From: Mesorhizobium muleiense
Lineage (GTDB): Bacteria > Pseudomonadota > Alphaproteobacteria > Rhizobiales > Rhizobiaceae
Direction of reading: 5' to 3'
DNA: 64,000 nucleotides
NCBI RefSeq assembly: GCF_900099905.1
Contig: NZ_FNEE01000006.1
Span: forward strand, 62,001-126,000
Shown: positions 16,592 through 25,087 of the stretch, in pieces
Numbering within the stretch: position 1 is the stretch's first letter
Layout: the number at the start of each line of letters is the position of its first letter
Position numbers and translations under genes: made by a program
Notes under the pieces: generated by a model
What the model saw: the letters and a program-made list of their open reading frames with translations, nothing else
Databases searched by the model: none
Told to the model about the DNA's origin: nothing

Positions 16592-18427
16592 TTAGTCGGC
16601 AGGCTCGGATTTGTGCAGAACGCCGGCGGTTTCTTCATTGAGCGCCTGACCGGAGCGGCGCGGCTGGCTGAGCGGTGTCGGAATGGGTGTGCCGATATTG
16701 CCCTTGAGGAAGCGCGCTCCGGCGCGAACCCCTTCGGCGAGCTGCAACTCGAAACGGGCGGAATCGCGGTGGCGGACGTCCTCGATCACCTCGGCGACTT
16801 CCTCGGGGTCGACGCCCAGTGCTTCCAGCGTGGAGCCGCCGAAGACAAGCGCTGATTCGAAGGTTTCGCGAATCTGGAAATCGACGTCGGCACGTATCAA
16901 CTGCAGTGCGGTTCCGCGGTCGAAAGCGCGTGCCAGCACGGTGAGCAGGGGAAACTCCGCCTTGATCAGCTTTGCGATGCGGACGGCGACATCGGGCTTG
17001 TCGACGCAGATCAACACGGCGCGCGCGCGGCCGGCGCCGGCGGCACGCAGAATGTCCAGCCGCGTGCCGTCGCCATAATAGACCTTGAAACCGAAATCGG
17101 CCGCCGCCTGGATCATCTCGACCTCATTGTCGATGATCGAGACGTCGATCCCGCGCAGCAGAAGCGGCTGGCTGGCGATTTGGCCGAAGCGGCCGAAGCC
17201 GATGATCAGCACGCTGCCGGTCAGGCCATCGGCGATGTCGACGCCTTCGAGCGACTGCTCGTCGCGTGGCGTCAGATACCGCAATGCCAGAATGGCCAGC
17301 GGCGTCAGCACCATGGAGATGATGACGATCGCCGTCAGCGTCGCGTTAGCCTGGCTGTCGATGATGCCGACCGCCGCCGCGGCGGAATAGAGAACGAAGG
17401 CGAATTCGCCGCCTTGCGCCATGAAGACGGCGCGCTCGAGCGCCTCCCGGTGGCCGGTCTTGAGGATGCGGGCGACGAGATAGATGCCGATCGCCTTTAT
17501 CACCATGTAGGCGACGACGTAGATGGCGACAAGCCGCCAGCTCTGGGCAACCACGTGCAGGTCGAGCGACATGCCGACAGCGAGGAAGAACAGCCCGAGC
17601 AGCACACCGCGGAAGGGTTCGATGTCGGCCTCGAGCTGATGGCGGAAGGTGGATTCCGACAACAGCACGCCGGCCAGGAAAGCGCCCATCGCCATCGACA
17701 GGCCGCTGAGCTGCATGGCAAGCGCCGACCCCAGAACGACCAGAAGGGCGGCGGCGGTCATCACTTCGCGGGCGCGGGCATCCGCCAGGATGCGGAAGAA
17801 CGGATTGAGCAGGTAACGCCCGGCCAGCACCAGCCCGACGATGGCGGCAAGACCGATGCCCACCTCCGTCAGCCGCTGCGTCAAGCTCATATCGGCGCCG
17901 CCCGGTGCCAGGAAAGCGATCAGCGCCAGCAGCGGCACGATCGCCAGGTCTTCGAGCAGCAGGATGGAGACGATGCGCTGGCCTTTGGGCGCGGCCATCT
18001 CACCGCGTTCCTCCAGAAGCTGCATGACGATCGCCGTCGAGGTCAGCACGAAACCGGCGCCGGCGACGAAGGATTGCGAGACCGGAAAACCTCCCGCCAG
18101 TCCGACCCCGGTCAGCAACAGCGCGCACACGCCGACCTGCAATGCGCCAAGGCCAAAGATCTCTCGCCTGAGGCCCCACAGCCGTGACGGCTGCATCTCC
18201 AGCCCGATGATGAACAGGAACATGACGACGCCGAGCTCGGCGACGTGAAGAATGGCTTCCGATTCGGAAAAGATGCCGATGCCGAACGGGCCGATGACCA
18301 CGCCGGCCGCCAGATAGCCGAGGATGGAGCCAAGCCCGATGCGCTTGAAGATCGGCACGGCGACAACACCTGCGGCGAGCAGCGCCACGACGTGGATCAA
18401 ATCGCTGCCCGCTGCTTCTGCCGCCAT
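16592..18427 (-). CDS. CPA2 monovalent cation:proton antiporter (KefB/KefC-like)
   Basis: Inner-membrane K+/H+ antiporter of about 611 residues. The first two thirds have 12-13 hydrophobic spans of the Na/H exchanger fold (from about residue 10 to 385). The last third is a cytoplasmic TrkA-N/RCK nucleotide-binding domain with LIIGFGRFGQIASQPLL, the GxGxxG Rossmann turn. I start at the ATG 18427 (MAAEAAGSDLIHVVALLAAG), which puts the first span near the N-terminus; a start at 18484 adds 19 residues. Divergent from the small lipoprotein gene. Confidence 0.88.
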   Translation of the reverse strand: MAAEAAGSDLIHVVALLAAGVVAVPIFKRIGLGSILGYLAAGVVIGPFGIGIFSESEAILHVAELGVVMFLFIIGLEMQPSRLWGLRREIFGLGALQVGVCALLLTGVGLAGGFPVSQSFVAGAGFVLTSTAIVMQLLEERGEMAAPKGQRIVSILLLEDLAIVPLLALIAFLAPGGADMSLTQRLTEVGIGLAAIVGLVLAGRYLLNPFFRILADARAREVMTAAALLVVLGSALAMQLSGLSMAMGAFLAGVLLSESTFRHQLEADIEPFRGVLLGLFFLAVGMSLDLHVVAQSWRLVAIYVVAYMVIKAIGIYLVARILKTGHREALERAVFMAQGGEFAFVLYSAAAAVGIIDSQANATLTAIVIISMVLTPLAILALRYLTPRDEQSLEGVDIADGLTGSVLIIGFGRFGQIASQPLLLRGIDVSIIDNEVEMIQAAADFGFKVYYGDGTRLDILRAAGAGRARAVLICVDKPDVAVRIAKLIKAEFPLLTVLARAFDRGTALQLIRADVDFQIRETFESALVFGGSTLEALGVDPEEVAEVIEDVRHRDSARFELQLAEGVRAGARFLKGNIGTPIPTPLSQPRRSGQALNEETAGVLHKSEPAD

Positions 18428-18679
18428 GCCTGCCGTTCCGTTCTCTCTAGGGACCGCTGCACGTGCTGCGGTATCGAGCGGCAAAGATAGGGGCTTCGGT
18501 TGAGATCGAACAGTCCGAATCCGGAAACTGGTGCAGCAGTGTTGCAGGCGCGCTCCACAACTTTATCCACCGGCTGCGTTGTGTGTTGCAGAAATCGGGC
18601 GCTAAGGACGCCGCGGCCTTGGCCGTGAGGGGCGGATGACGATCAAGTCGGCCGCCTTTTTTCGAGGGAGACGACTGAC

Positions 18680-18946
18680 ATGAAGACATTTTTGCTTGTT
18701 GCCGTTGGCATCGCGGCGCTTGCCGGATCGGCCTGCTCGAAGGCGCCGGACTGCACCACCGAAATGCTGACCAAGAAGGCCCAGGACATGACCGCAGCCC
18801 TTCAGGAGGCAATTACCAAGGATCCGGCCAAGGCAGCCGATCTCACCGCCAAGGTCCAGGCGGTCACAACCAAGTATCAGGGCGCGACGACGGCGGAGGA
18901 GGCCTGCAAGGCCTATGACGAGCTGACTGCCGCCATCAAGGCCTGA
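18680..18946 (+). CDS. Small predicted lipoprotein
   Basis: An 88-residue protein with a short hydrophobic N-terminus ending in a lipobox-like AGSACSK (Cys at about residue 20), followed by a charged, Ala/Lys-rich helical segment. Ala and Lys content suggests a single amphipathic helix or coiled coil. A strong ribosome site (GAGGGAGAC) precedes the ATG, and a rho-independent terminator directly follows, so this is a monocistronic unit. I do not recognise a family and can give no function beyond probable membrane anchoring. Confidence 0.75.
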   Translation: MKTFLLVAVGIAALAGSACSKAPDCTTEMLTKKAQDMTAALQEAITKDPAKAADLTAKVQAVTTKYQGATTAEEACKAYDELTAAIKA

Positions 18947-18966
18947 GAATCGATTTGAGTTTTGCT

Positions 18967-18999
18967 AAAAGAAGCGGTGGCCGTGGCTGCCGCTTTTTT
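18967..18999 (+). terminator. Rho-independent terminator of the small lipoprotein gene
   Basis: The stem AAGCGG (18972-18977) / CCGCTT (18990-18995) is followed by TTTT to 18999 and preceded by AAAA. Confidence 0.8.
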
Positions 19000-19000
19000 G

Positions 19001-19086
19001 GTGAATAGTGAATAGTGAATAGTGAGTAGTCAGTACTCAGTGGTCAGTAGTGAATATCTAATTCCATTCACCATTCACCATTCACT
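19001..19086. repeat. Heptamer array, GTGAATA facing CCATTCA (locus 1)
   Basis: Three exact GTGAATA units (19001-19021) decay into GTGAGTA, GTCAGTA and similar. After about 40 bases three CATTCAC-type units follow at 19065-19086 in inverted sense. The two arrays are complementary at six of every seven bases, so the stretch can fold back on itself. It starts right after the terminator's T run. The same layout recurs at 58518-58726. Confidence 0.8.
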
Positions 19087-19132
19087 AAATTGCACAGCGC
19101 GTTGCATTTTCACTGGATGCGCAGACGATCGT

Positions 19133-19687
19133 TCAGTTCGGCCCGATGGAGCCGACTTCGAGCGTATCGACGCGCTTCAGCTTCATGCCGATGACCGGCA
19201 CCAATTGCTGGTCGACGCGCACCGCAACCGTCACTGTCATCGAATTGTCGTTGGGGACAAGAGCCTGCATGACGCCGCGCAACTGGTTACGGTTGATGGT
19301 GAAGACGACCTTGTTGGCGCTGACCACATTGCCGCCGATGATGTCGAGACCGGAACCGGCGGCACCGCCCATGAAGCTGCCCTTGTAGCCCTCGCGGCCC
19401 TTGTGCTGGATCGTCGCCGACATCTGCTGGGTGAACATGCCGACCCGGCAACCGCCGTCGAGCGACATGCCGATCTTGCCGTCCGGCGTCGAACCGGTGA
19501 AATTGCAGGTGAATTTCGTGCCCTTGTATTTGCCGGCGACGATTTCCCCCGGGCCGACCCATTCGCCTTTCACCGATTGAAAGAACTTCTTGTCCCGTTC
19601 TGCCGCAAAGGTCTTTTCGGCCATGCCGGCGGTTGTTGAAACCACGACTGCCATGGGCAGGACGCTAGACAAGATCACGCTTTTCAT
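19133..19687 (-). CDS. Hypothetical exported protein
   Basis: Predicted periplasmic or secreted protein of 184 residues. MKSVILSSVLPMAVVVSTTAG gives a signal peptide; the mature part has alternating glycine- and beta-rich segments (KGEWVGPGEIVAGKYKGTKF, GSFMGGAAGSGLDIIGG) and two Cys, suggesting a beta-barrel-like or lipocalin-like fold. The start at 19687 is chosen over 19741 because it places the signal peptide at the N-terminus. No family recognised; many Rhizobiales encode similar exported proteins of unknown role. It stands alone, with the heptamer array at its 3' side. Confidence 0.7.
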   Translation of the reverse strand: MKSVILSSVLPMAVVVSTTAGMAEKTFAAERDKKFFQSVKGEWVGPGEIVAGKYKGTKFTCNFTGSTPDGKIGMSLDGGCRVGMFTQQMSATIQHKGREGYKGSFMGGAAGSGLDIIGGNVVSANKVVFTINRNQLRGVMQALVPNDNSMTVTVAVRVDQQLVPVIGMKLKRVDTLEVGSIGPN

Positions 19688-19771
19688 CGACGACACCCGG
19701 CAACAAAGAGACTGGTTTGGAACCCATCCGACCATGAACAAGATTGGTTAATGCTTCGTCACCGGTTGCGG

Positions 19772-19812
19772 ATGACCCCGAAAATCGGACGCGATTTGCG
19801 CTGGGATCATGG
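19772..19812 (-). repeat. Dispersed intergenic repeat (copy 2)
   Basis: ATGACCCCGAAAATCGG (19772-19788) is the exact reverse complement of 12238-12254, and the next 22 bases also align. See the entry at 12211. Confidence 0.5.
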
Positions 19813-19877
19813 GCAAAACAAACGTGTTGCAGCATCCCTTGGCGCGCCACCAGGACGTGCCGCGTCGGAGACGGTCG

Positions 19878-20966
19878 TCAGGTGTCGGAAGCGGATGTTT
19901 CCTTCTGCTTTTTGGTTGCAAATGATGTCAGCGCGGACAGGAAATCGCCCATGCCGGGCCGCCTCGCGGCGCTGAAGGGCAGGGGCCTTGCGGTCTCCAT
20001 CGCAGCAATGCCGATGCGCGCCGTCATCATGCCGTTGACGACGCCTTCGCCAAGTTTTGCCGAGAGCCGGGCGGCAAGGCCATGGCCGACGATCTGCTGC
20101 ACGAAACTGTCGCCGACGGCAATCGAGCCGGTCACCGCCAGATGGGCGAGAACGCTGCGTGCCAGCCGGAAGAACCCCAGCGTGCCCGGCCGGCCGCCAT
20201 AAAGCTCCGACAGCCGGCGAATCAGCCGGCCGGCTTCGAACACGACATAGGCGACGTCGACCAGAGCGCGAGGGCTGACCGCCGTCACCAGCGACACACG
20301 CTTTGCCGCTTCGAGGATCATCACCTTGGCGCGCGCATCGAGGGGACCGAGGATTTCGGTCTCGGCCAGGCGCACCAGATTGCCACCGTCGATGATCTCG
20401 TCGCGCAAGTCCGCCAGGGCGCGCCTGCCGGCCGCGGTTTCCGGCTTGGCGGCGACAAAGGCCGAGAGCTCGTCGACCACATCGCGAGCGGCTTTCGGAT
20501 CGTCGCGGGCGACGGCGTCGAGCGCCCGCTTCTGCAGCTTTTCGACCTCGGCGAGGCGGGCGATCGCCAGGAACTCGCGGGCAAGGATGACCAGGAGCGC
20601 GAGCAGCGCGATCACGGCCATGCCGGCGGCCAGCCAGCCCAGCCATTCGGCACGGGCGAACAGATCGCGAATCAGCTGGTCGGTCCAAAGGCCGAGGGCC
20701 AGCGAAACCAGAACGCCCAATGCGCCGAAAAACAGGCTGCCTGATATCGAGCGCTGCCGCGGCGCGGTTGCCGGCGGCGGTTCGGCGGCGATGATGTCCG
20801 GCTCGTCGAAAACGTCGATTTCCGCCGGCGTGACGACGGCGAGGTCAGCGTTCACGGTGCGCGGTTTTCTGGCCGCAGCGGCGTCGGGCTGGCGCAAGGC
20901 CGCCTGTTGCTTTGGCTGGGCTTCCGGCTCAATGCGAAATGCCGCCGGCTTGCGGGGCGGGGTCAT
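19878..20966 (-). CDS. YcjF/TIGR01620 family membrane protein (DUF697)
   Basis: Inner-membrane protein of 362 residues. A polar N-terminus (about 1-75) is followed by two membrane spans (about 80-105 and 112-135), a helical region, and a C-terminal DUF697-type part with IAVGDSFVQQIVGHGLAARLSAK. This is the layout of YcjF, the usual partner of the GTPase-like YcjX. Its start overlaps the ycjX stop by four bases (ATGA type), so it is translated from the same message. The pair is often stress-induced in other proteobacteria; the biochemical role is unknown. Confidence 0.85.
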   Translation of the reverse strand: MTPPRKPAAFRIEPEAQPKQQAALRQPDAAAARKPRTVNADLAVVTPAEIDVFDEPDIIAAEPPPATAPRQRSISGSLFFGALGVLVSLALGLWTDQLIRDLFARAEWLGWLAAGMAVIALLALLVILAREFLAIARLAEVEKLQKRALDAVARDDPKAARDVVDELSAFVAAKPETAAGRRALADLRDEIIDGGNLVRLAETEILGPLDARAKVMILEAAKRVSLVTAVSPRALVDVAYVVFEAGRLIRRLSELYGGRPGTLGFFRLARSVLAHLAVTGSIAVGDSFVQQIVGHGLAARLSAKLGEGVVNGMMTARIGIAAMETARPLPFSAARRPGMGDFLSALTSFATKKQKETSASDT

Positions 20967-22477
20967 GCCAGATGATCTCCGATCAGGAACTGCAGGGCGC
21001 GGTCGAGCCTGATATGCGGCAGCGACAGCGTGACGCCTTCGGCAGTGCGTTCGAGTTTTGGCGGGCGAAAGCGCACGAAGCGGATCGCCGGGTCCTCATT
21101 GCCCTGCCGATGGCCTGGGCTCTGCCGATGGCCCGGGTTCTGCTGACGGTCTGGTCCGGAGACATCGAACACTGCATCAATTTTCTCCGGCAAGTCACCG
21201 GGAAATATGGCTGTTTCTGTTCTGCCGTCAAATGTTTCGCCGTTGATCTTTTCACCTTTCAACGGTGTGCCGATGATGACCGGCAGCGTTTCACGGCCTT
21301 GCTTGACCGCGCCTTCCCGGGTCGCTCGCACCGCCGCGAGGGCGACCACATCGACATCGGCGCCGGTGAAATTCGCGCGCGCCACGGCGCGGTCGGCGAG
21401 CCGCCGCACGATCGCCTGCAGCCGCTCATGGCTTTCGTGATGCAGATGGTCCGCCTTTGTCGCCGCCACCAATATGCGGTCGATGCGCCTTGAAAAAAAG
21501 TCGGTCAGGAAATTGCCGCGGCCGGGGCGGAAACAGGCGAGGATTTCGGTCACCGCACGTTCGAGATCGGCCATTGCGCCGGGTCCCGCATTCAAGGCCT
21601 GCAAGGCGTCTATCACAACGATCTGACGGTCGAGGCGCGTGATGTGCTCCCGGAAGAACGGCTTTACGACATGCGTCCTGTAGGCCTCGTAGCGCCGCTC
21701 CATCATCGCCTGAAGCGACCCGGGCCGCGCCCGCCGCTCGCTCAGGCCCGGCAACGGCGCGAAGGTCAGCGCCGGTGAGCCCTCAAGGTCGCCGGGCATC
21801 AGGAAACGGCCGGGTGGCAGGGTCGAAAGCGCCCGCTCGTCGAGCTTGCATGCCTTGAGATATGCGGCGAAGCTCTCGGCGAGGCGTCGCGCCGTCATCT
21901 CATCGGCGTCGGCATTCGGGTCGATTGCGGCGGAGAGCGCGCGCCATTCCTGCGAAAGGTCGGCGCGCACCGGCAGCACGGCCATGTCAAAGGCTTCGCG
22001 TGAGAAATCAGCGTAGGATTTCCCGAGCAGCGGCAGGTCAAGCAGCCATTCCCCAGGATAGTCGACGATATCGACCGACAATCTGCCTGATGAGAACATG
22101 CGGCTCCAGCCGGAGGCCGATTCATATTCGATGGTAAGCCTCAGCTCGGAAATGGCACGTGTCGAATCCGGCCACAGGCGGTCGTTGACCAGGGCCGCGA
22201 TGTGGTCCTCGTACTGGAATCGCGGCACGGCGTCATCGGGTTGCTCTTCGAGGAAGGCACGGGCGATACGCCCCGATTTCTGCGCCTCGAACAGCGGCAA
22301 CCGCCCGCCATGGATCAGATTGTGGACAAAGGCTGAGATGAACACCGTCTTGCCGGCGCGGGAGAGGCCGGTAACACCCAGCCGCAGCGATGGCGAAAAA
22401 AGTCCGGTAGCGCGCCCCGACAGCGTATCCAGGGCAATCTTCGCCTCGTCGGTGAAAGTGGTCAGCGATGATGCCAA
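20963..22477 (-). CDS. ycjX: YcjX family P-loop protein
   Basis: Cytoplasmic GTPase-like protein of 504 residues. It has a Walker A motif GLSRAGKTVFISAFVHNLI (about residue 35) and later VDIVDYPGEWLLDLPLL, the G3-like motif typical of YcjX (DUF463), and a lysine-aspartate pair in ATKADHLHHESHE (G4-like). The length matches the family (about 460-510). It lies upstream of, and overlaps, ycjF. Nucleotide specificity is not certain from sequence. Confidence 0.9.
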   Translation of the reverse strand: MASSLTTFTDEAKIALDTLSGRATGLFSPSLRLGVTGLSRAGKTVFISAFVHNLIHGGRLPLFEAQKSGRIARAFLEEQPDDAVPRFQYEDHIAALVNDRLWPDSTRAISELRLTIEYESASGWSRMFSSGRLSVDIVDYPGEWLLDLPLLGKSYADFSREAFDMAVLPVRADLSQEWRALSAAIDPNADADEMTARRLAESFAAYLKACKLDERALSTLPPGRFLMPGDLEGSPALTFAPLPGLSERRARPGSLQAMMERRYEAYRTHVVKPFFREHITRLDRQIVVIDALQALNAGPGAMADLERAVTEILACFRPGRGNFLTDFFSRRIDRILVAATKADHLHHESHERLQAIVRRLADRAVARANFTGADVDVVALAAVRATREGAVKQGRETLPVIIGTPLKGEKINGETFDGRTETAIFPGDLPEKIDAVFDVSGPDRQQNPGHRQSPGHRQGNEDPAIRFVRFRPPKLERTAEGVTLSLPHIRLDRALQFLIGDHLA

Positions 22478-22528
22478 AATGCGGTCTCTCGGGGCTTCGG
22501 TCCGCCCCGATATAGGCGCTGCCGGCTA

Positions 22529-22690
22529 GTGTGGCGAATCCGAAATTCGCGGTACCTTGGAGCATCGCAGTGAGCGAATTTCGGTTCTAAGTCACACTGG
22601 CAAACCATCGTTTCTAGCGTGGTTTTGGATTTGAAGTTCCTGAACGCTGACGCCATTGAAGTGGCAGGAACGTCAAATCCACCACGCTAC
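22529..22690 (-). repeat. Intergenic nested-palindrome element, copy A
   Basis: Two inverted repeats lie in tandem: GTGTGGCGAATCCGAAATTC (22531-22550 region) facing GCGAATTTCGG (22574-22584) with AGTCACACT outside; and GGATTTGAAGTTCCTG (about 22627-22642) facing CAGGAACGTCAAATCC (about 22665-22680). Read on the minus strand, the whole aligns with copy B at 24823-24975. Confidence 0.75.
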
Positions 22691-22703
22691 GTTTGAAATG
22701 GCG

Positions 22704-23207
22704 TCAGATATCGGCCGGCGACAGGAAGGCTTCGAGATAGCCGGTGCCTTGCGCGGCGTTGGCAAGACTGCCTGGAAAACGGACGACCGCGAGGCCGGAG
22801 GTCGGGAAGCCGTGGTTCAGCATTCCCCTGGCGACCTCCTCGCCATCACCCGAAAGCGCGATGGTGAGATCTTCCGTCATCGGATTGTGGCCGACGACGA
22901 GCAGCGAGCCTGGCCCGCCATTGCCGCGGATGAGGTTGAGATAGCCGGCGGCATCCTCGCTGTAGAGCGTCTCCAGGAACTGAACCCGGCCCGTATCGGT
23001 GTGACCGGCAAGGCCTTCAAGCGTTTGGCGCGCTCGCTTTGCATTCGAGCAAAGGGTCAGGTCCGGAATGTAGTTGCAGGCCCGCATGACCGCACCCATC
23101 GTATCGGCGTCGGCGACGCCGGATGCGTCGAGTGGACGATCGAAATCGCGCATGCCCGGCAGGGCCCATCCGGCCTTCGCATGCCTCAGCAGATAAAGCT
23201 TGCTCAC
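22704..23207 (-). CDS. SixA-like histidine phosphatase family protein
   Basis: Predicted phosphohistidine phosphatase of 167 residues. LYLLRHAKAGWA near the N-terminus is the RHG motif with the catalytic His, and VVGHNPMTEDL carries the second catalytic His; the size fits SixA, which dephosphorylates Hpt domains. The start is GTG at 23207, preceded by a clear GAGGGA site seven bases away; an ATG at 23231 is possible but lacks one. SixA of E. coli acts on phosphohistidine in phosphotransfer proteins; whether the Hpt protein at 11277 is a substrate here is speculation. Confidence 0.82.
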   Translation of the reverse strand: MSKLYLLRHAKAGWALPGMRDFDRPLDASGVADADTMGAVMRACNYIPDLTLCSNAKRARQTLEGLAGHTDTGRVQFLETLYSEDAAGYLNLIRGNGGPGSLLVVGHNPMTEDLTIALSGDGEEVARGMLNHGFPTSGLAVVRFPGSLANAAQGTGYLEAFLSPADI

Positions 23208-23471
23208 CGGTCCCTCGCTTGTGCCAAACACCGAAACTCGTCAAAAGGCGCTGCGGGATTAGTCATGAGAAACGCCTTGCGCACAATGGCCGGCGCCCTA
23301 CAAACCTAACGAATCATACGCGAATTCGGTCGCGCCCTTCATGCGAATGATGCGGCCCATGGCGTATTGGCCGAGATTAACAATTGCGTGAATCAGTCGT
23401 CGATTGCGCTTGTGCAGCATTCGGTCCGTGAATATATAGGCGCCAAATTTGGGGCTGTCTGGGTGAGTCGA

Positions 23472-23888
23472 ATGAACGACATCGTTACCGCCGATTACGT
23501 ACCCTCCGAAGACGAGCCGTTCATGAACGAGCGGCAGAAATCCTACTTTCGCCTGAAGCTCGTCACCTGGAAGAACGACATACTGCGCGAAGCGCGCGAA
23601 ACTCTCGAAATCCTGCAGCAGGAAAACGCCAACCACCCCGATCTCGCCGATCGCGCCTCTTCGGAAACCGACCGCGCCATCGAACTTCGTGCCCGCGATC
23701 GCCAGCGGAAACTCATTTCAAAGATCGATTCTGCACTTCAGCGCATCGATGAAGGCACTTACGGCTATTGTGAGGAAACCGGCGAGCCGATCGCGCTGAA
23801 GCGGCTCGATGCGCGTCCGATCGCGACCCTGTCGATCGAGGCGCAGGAGCGTCACGAACGCCGCGAGAAGGTCTACCGCGACGACTGA
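23472..23888 (+). CDS. dksA: DksA/TraR family RNA polymerase-binding transcription factor
   Basis: Transcription factor of 138 residues that acts with ppGpp at RNA polymerase. The helical coiled-coil hairpin lies at about residues 25-95 and the zinc-finger region follows with YGYCEETGEPIALKRL. Only one of the usual four Cys is present (CxxT in place of CxxC, and the second pair is replaced), as in other rhizobial DksA proteins. The ATG at 23472 gives the normal N-terminus (MNDIVTADYVPSEDE); the frame is open further upstream. A terminator follows. Confidence 0.92.
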   Translation: MNDIVTADYVPSEDEPFMNERQKSYFRLKLVTWKNDILREARETLEILQQENANHPDLADRASSETDRAIELRARDRQRKLISKIDSALQRIDEGTYGYCEETGEPIALKRLDARPIATLSIEAQERHERREKVYRDD

Positions 23889-23933
23889 AGCACGGGCGAC
23901 GCGTCCAAAACGCAGCCAATAGCGATTTGTCAG

Positions 23934-23957
23934 GGCCGGTCTCCGGCCATTTTTTTG
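23934..23957 (+). terminator. Rho-independent terminator of dksA
   Basis: Stem GGCCGG (23934-23939) / CCGGCC (23943-23948), loop TCT, followed by A and seven T. Confidence 0.88.
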
Positions 23958-23972
23958 TTGGCTGTTGGCCGG

Positions 23973-24719
23973 TTATCTCTTCTGGCTGGACAACTCGCCG
24001 AGAAGCTTCGTCATCTCGTCATCGAGAGACGACGGCGCTTTCGCCGCCGGCTTGCTCTCCGGCTTGGCGGGGTGCGGGTCATCAAACGGGACCTCGAGCT
24101 CCCTCATCAGCGTATCGTCGATGGAATCCTCTTTTGCCAGGGAATTCGGCTTTGCCGGGGAATCCTGTCTTGCCGGCGATGGCGCGTACCGAACAGCATT
24201 GGTGTAGGCGGGCAGCGGCGTGATGGTCGCCGATTGAGGGCTTTGCGCTGCTGGCCTCGGCGCCGGTGCGGGCTGATGCGGCCGGACAGGCGTTGGGGCC
24301 GTGCTTGCCGGCGGCGGAGACGGTGCTTGCCTCACTGGCGCGGGAGCCGGTTGCGGCGCGCGCGGCGGCGGTGCCGGCTGATGGCCGCCGCCATCTCCGG
24401 TCAGTGCAGGACGGCGTAGCGCCGACAGCCTGATGTCGCGTTCGACGACGACGTCGGTCGGGCCGCCGATCAGCAGCAGGTGCTCGATATCGTCGCGGCG
24501 CACCAGCACCAACCGGCGGTGACTGTCGACTGCGGTGGCGTCCATCACGGCCAGCCGCGTCTTGCGGTTCCTGCCGCCGGCAACGAATGTTCCAAAAGTC
24601 AGATTGCGGACCAGCTTGATGATGAGGAGAACAATGACCACAAGGACAAGCGCGACAAAGGTCCACAGGATCGCCGCGGCATAACCGGGACCCGCCACGC
24701 TATCCAGCCACTGCAGCAT
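23973..24719 (-). CDS. FliO-domain flagellar biosynthesis-like membrane protein
   Basis: Predicted inner-membrane protein of 248 residues. One membrane span (about residues 12-36, LWTFVALVLVVIVLLIIKLV) precedes a small soluble FliO-like domain (RLAVMDATAVDSHRRLVLVR followed by HLLLIGGPTDVVVERDI, about 50-90), then a long Pro/Ala-rich tail. FliO assists assembly of the flagellar export gate, but no other flagellar gene is near, and free-standing FliO-domain proteins of this type are common in Rhizobiales. I start at the ATG 24719; one at 24758 adds 13 residues. Divergent from cckA across about 370 bases. Confidence 0.7.
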   Translation of the reverse strand: MLQWLDSVAGPGYAAAILWTFVALVLVVIVLLIIKLVRNLTFGTFVAGGRNRKTRLAVMDATAVDSHRRLVLVRRDDIEHLLLIGGPTDVVVERDIRLSALRRPALTGDGGGHQPAPPPRAPQPAPAPVRQAPSPPPASTAPTPVRPHQPAPAPRPAAQSPQSATITPLPAYTNAVRYAPSPARQDSPAKPNSLAKEDSIDDTLMRELEVPFDDPHPAKPESKPAAKAPSSLDDEMTKLLGELSSQKR

Positions 24720-24822
24720 TGGTGCACCCAAAATCAGCTTTCGAAGAAGACGCGACACTAGACTGTTGCGGCACGCGACTGCAAGTTACGTTTCGCGCTT
24801 CGTGAACAGCTTGAAACACCCA

Positions 24823-24975
24823 TGTGGTGGATTTCAAGCTCCTGCGAATTGAGGGCGTCAGCGTCCCCACTTCAATCCACGACGCTGGATTTTCAGCAAG
24901 TTGCTGGCGTGATGAATCCGAAATTCGCTCGCGTCGGACCAGGAATGATGCGAATTTCGGATTCGCCGCACCAAG
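24823..24975 (+). repeat. Intergenic nested-palindrome element, copy B
   Basis: TGGTGGATTT opens the element, GGCGTCAGCGT lies in the middle, and a perfect 14-bp inverted repeat AATCCGAAATTCGC (24915-24928) / GCGAATTTCGGATT (24950-24963) closes it. It aligns along its length with the minus strand of copy A (22529-22690). The remainder of the 368-base gap between the FliO-like gene and cckA shows no gene. Confidence 0.75.
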
Positions 24976-25087
24976 CGCCGAACGGGTGTCATTTTTAGCG
25001 GACAGTTGCCGCCAAGGCCTTTTCCGGACCCTGAGAATGTGATTCAACCGGGCAGGGCAAGTACCGGAATTCACGAGCAGGGGGCAC

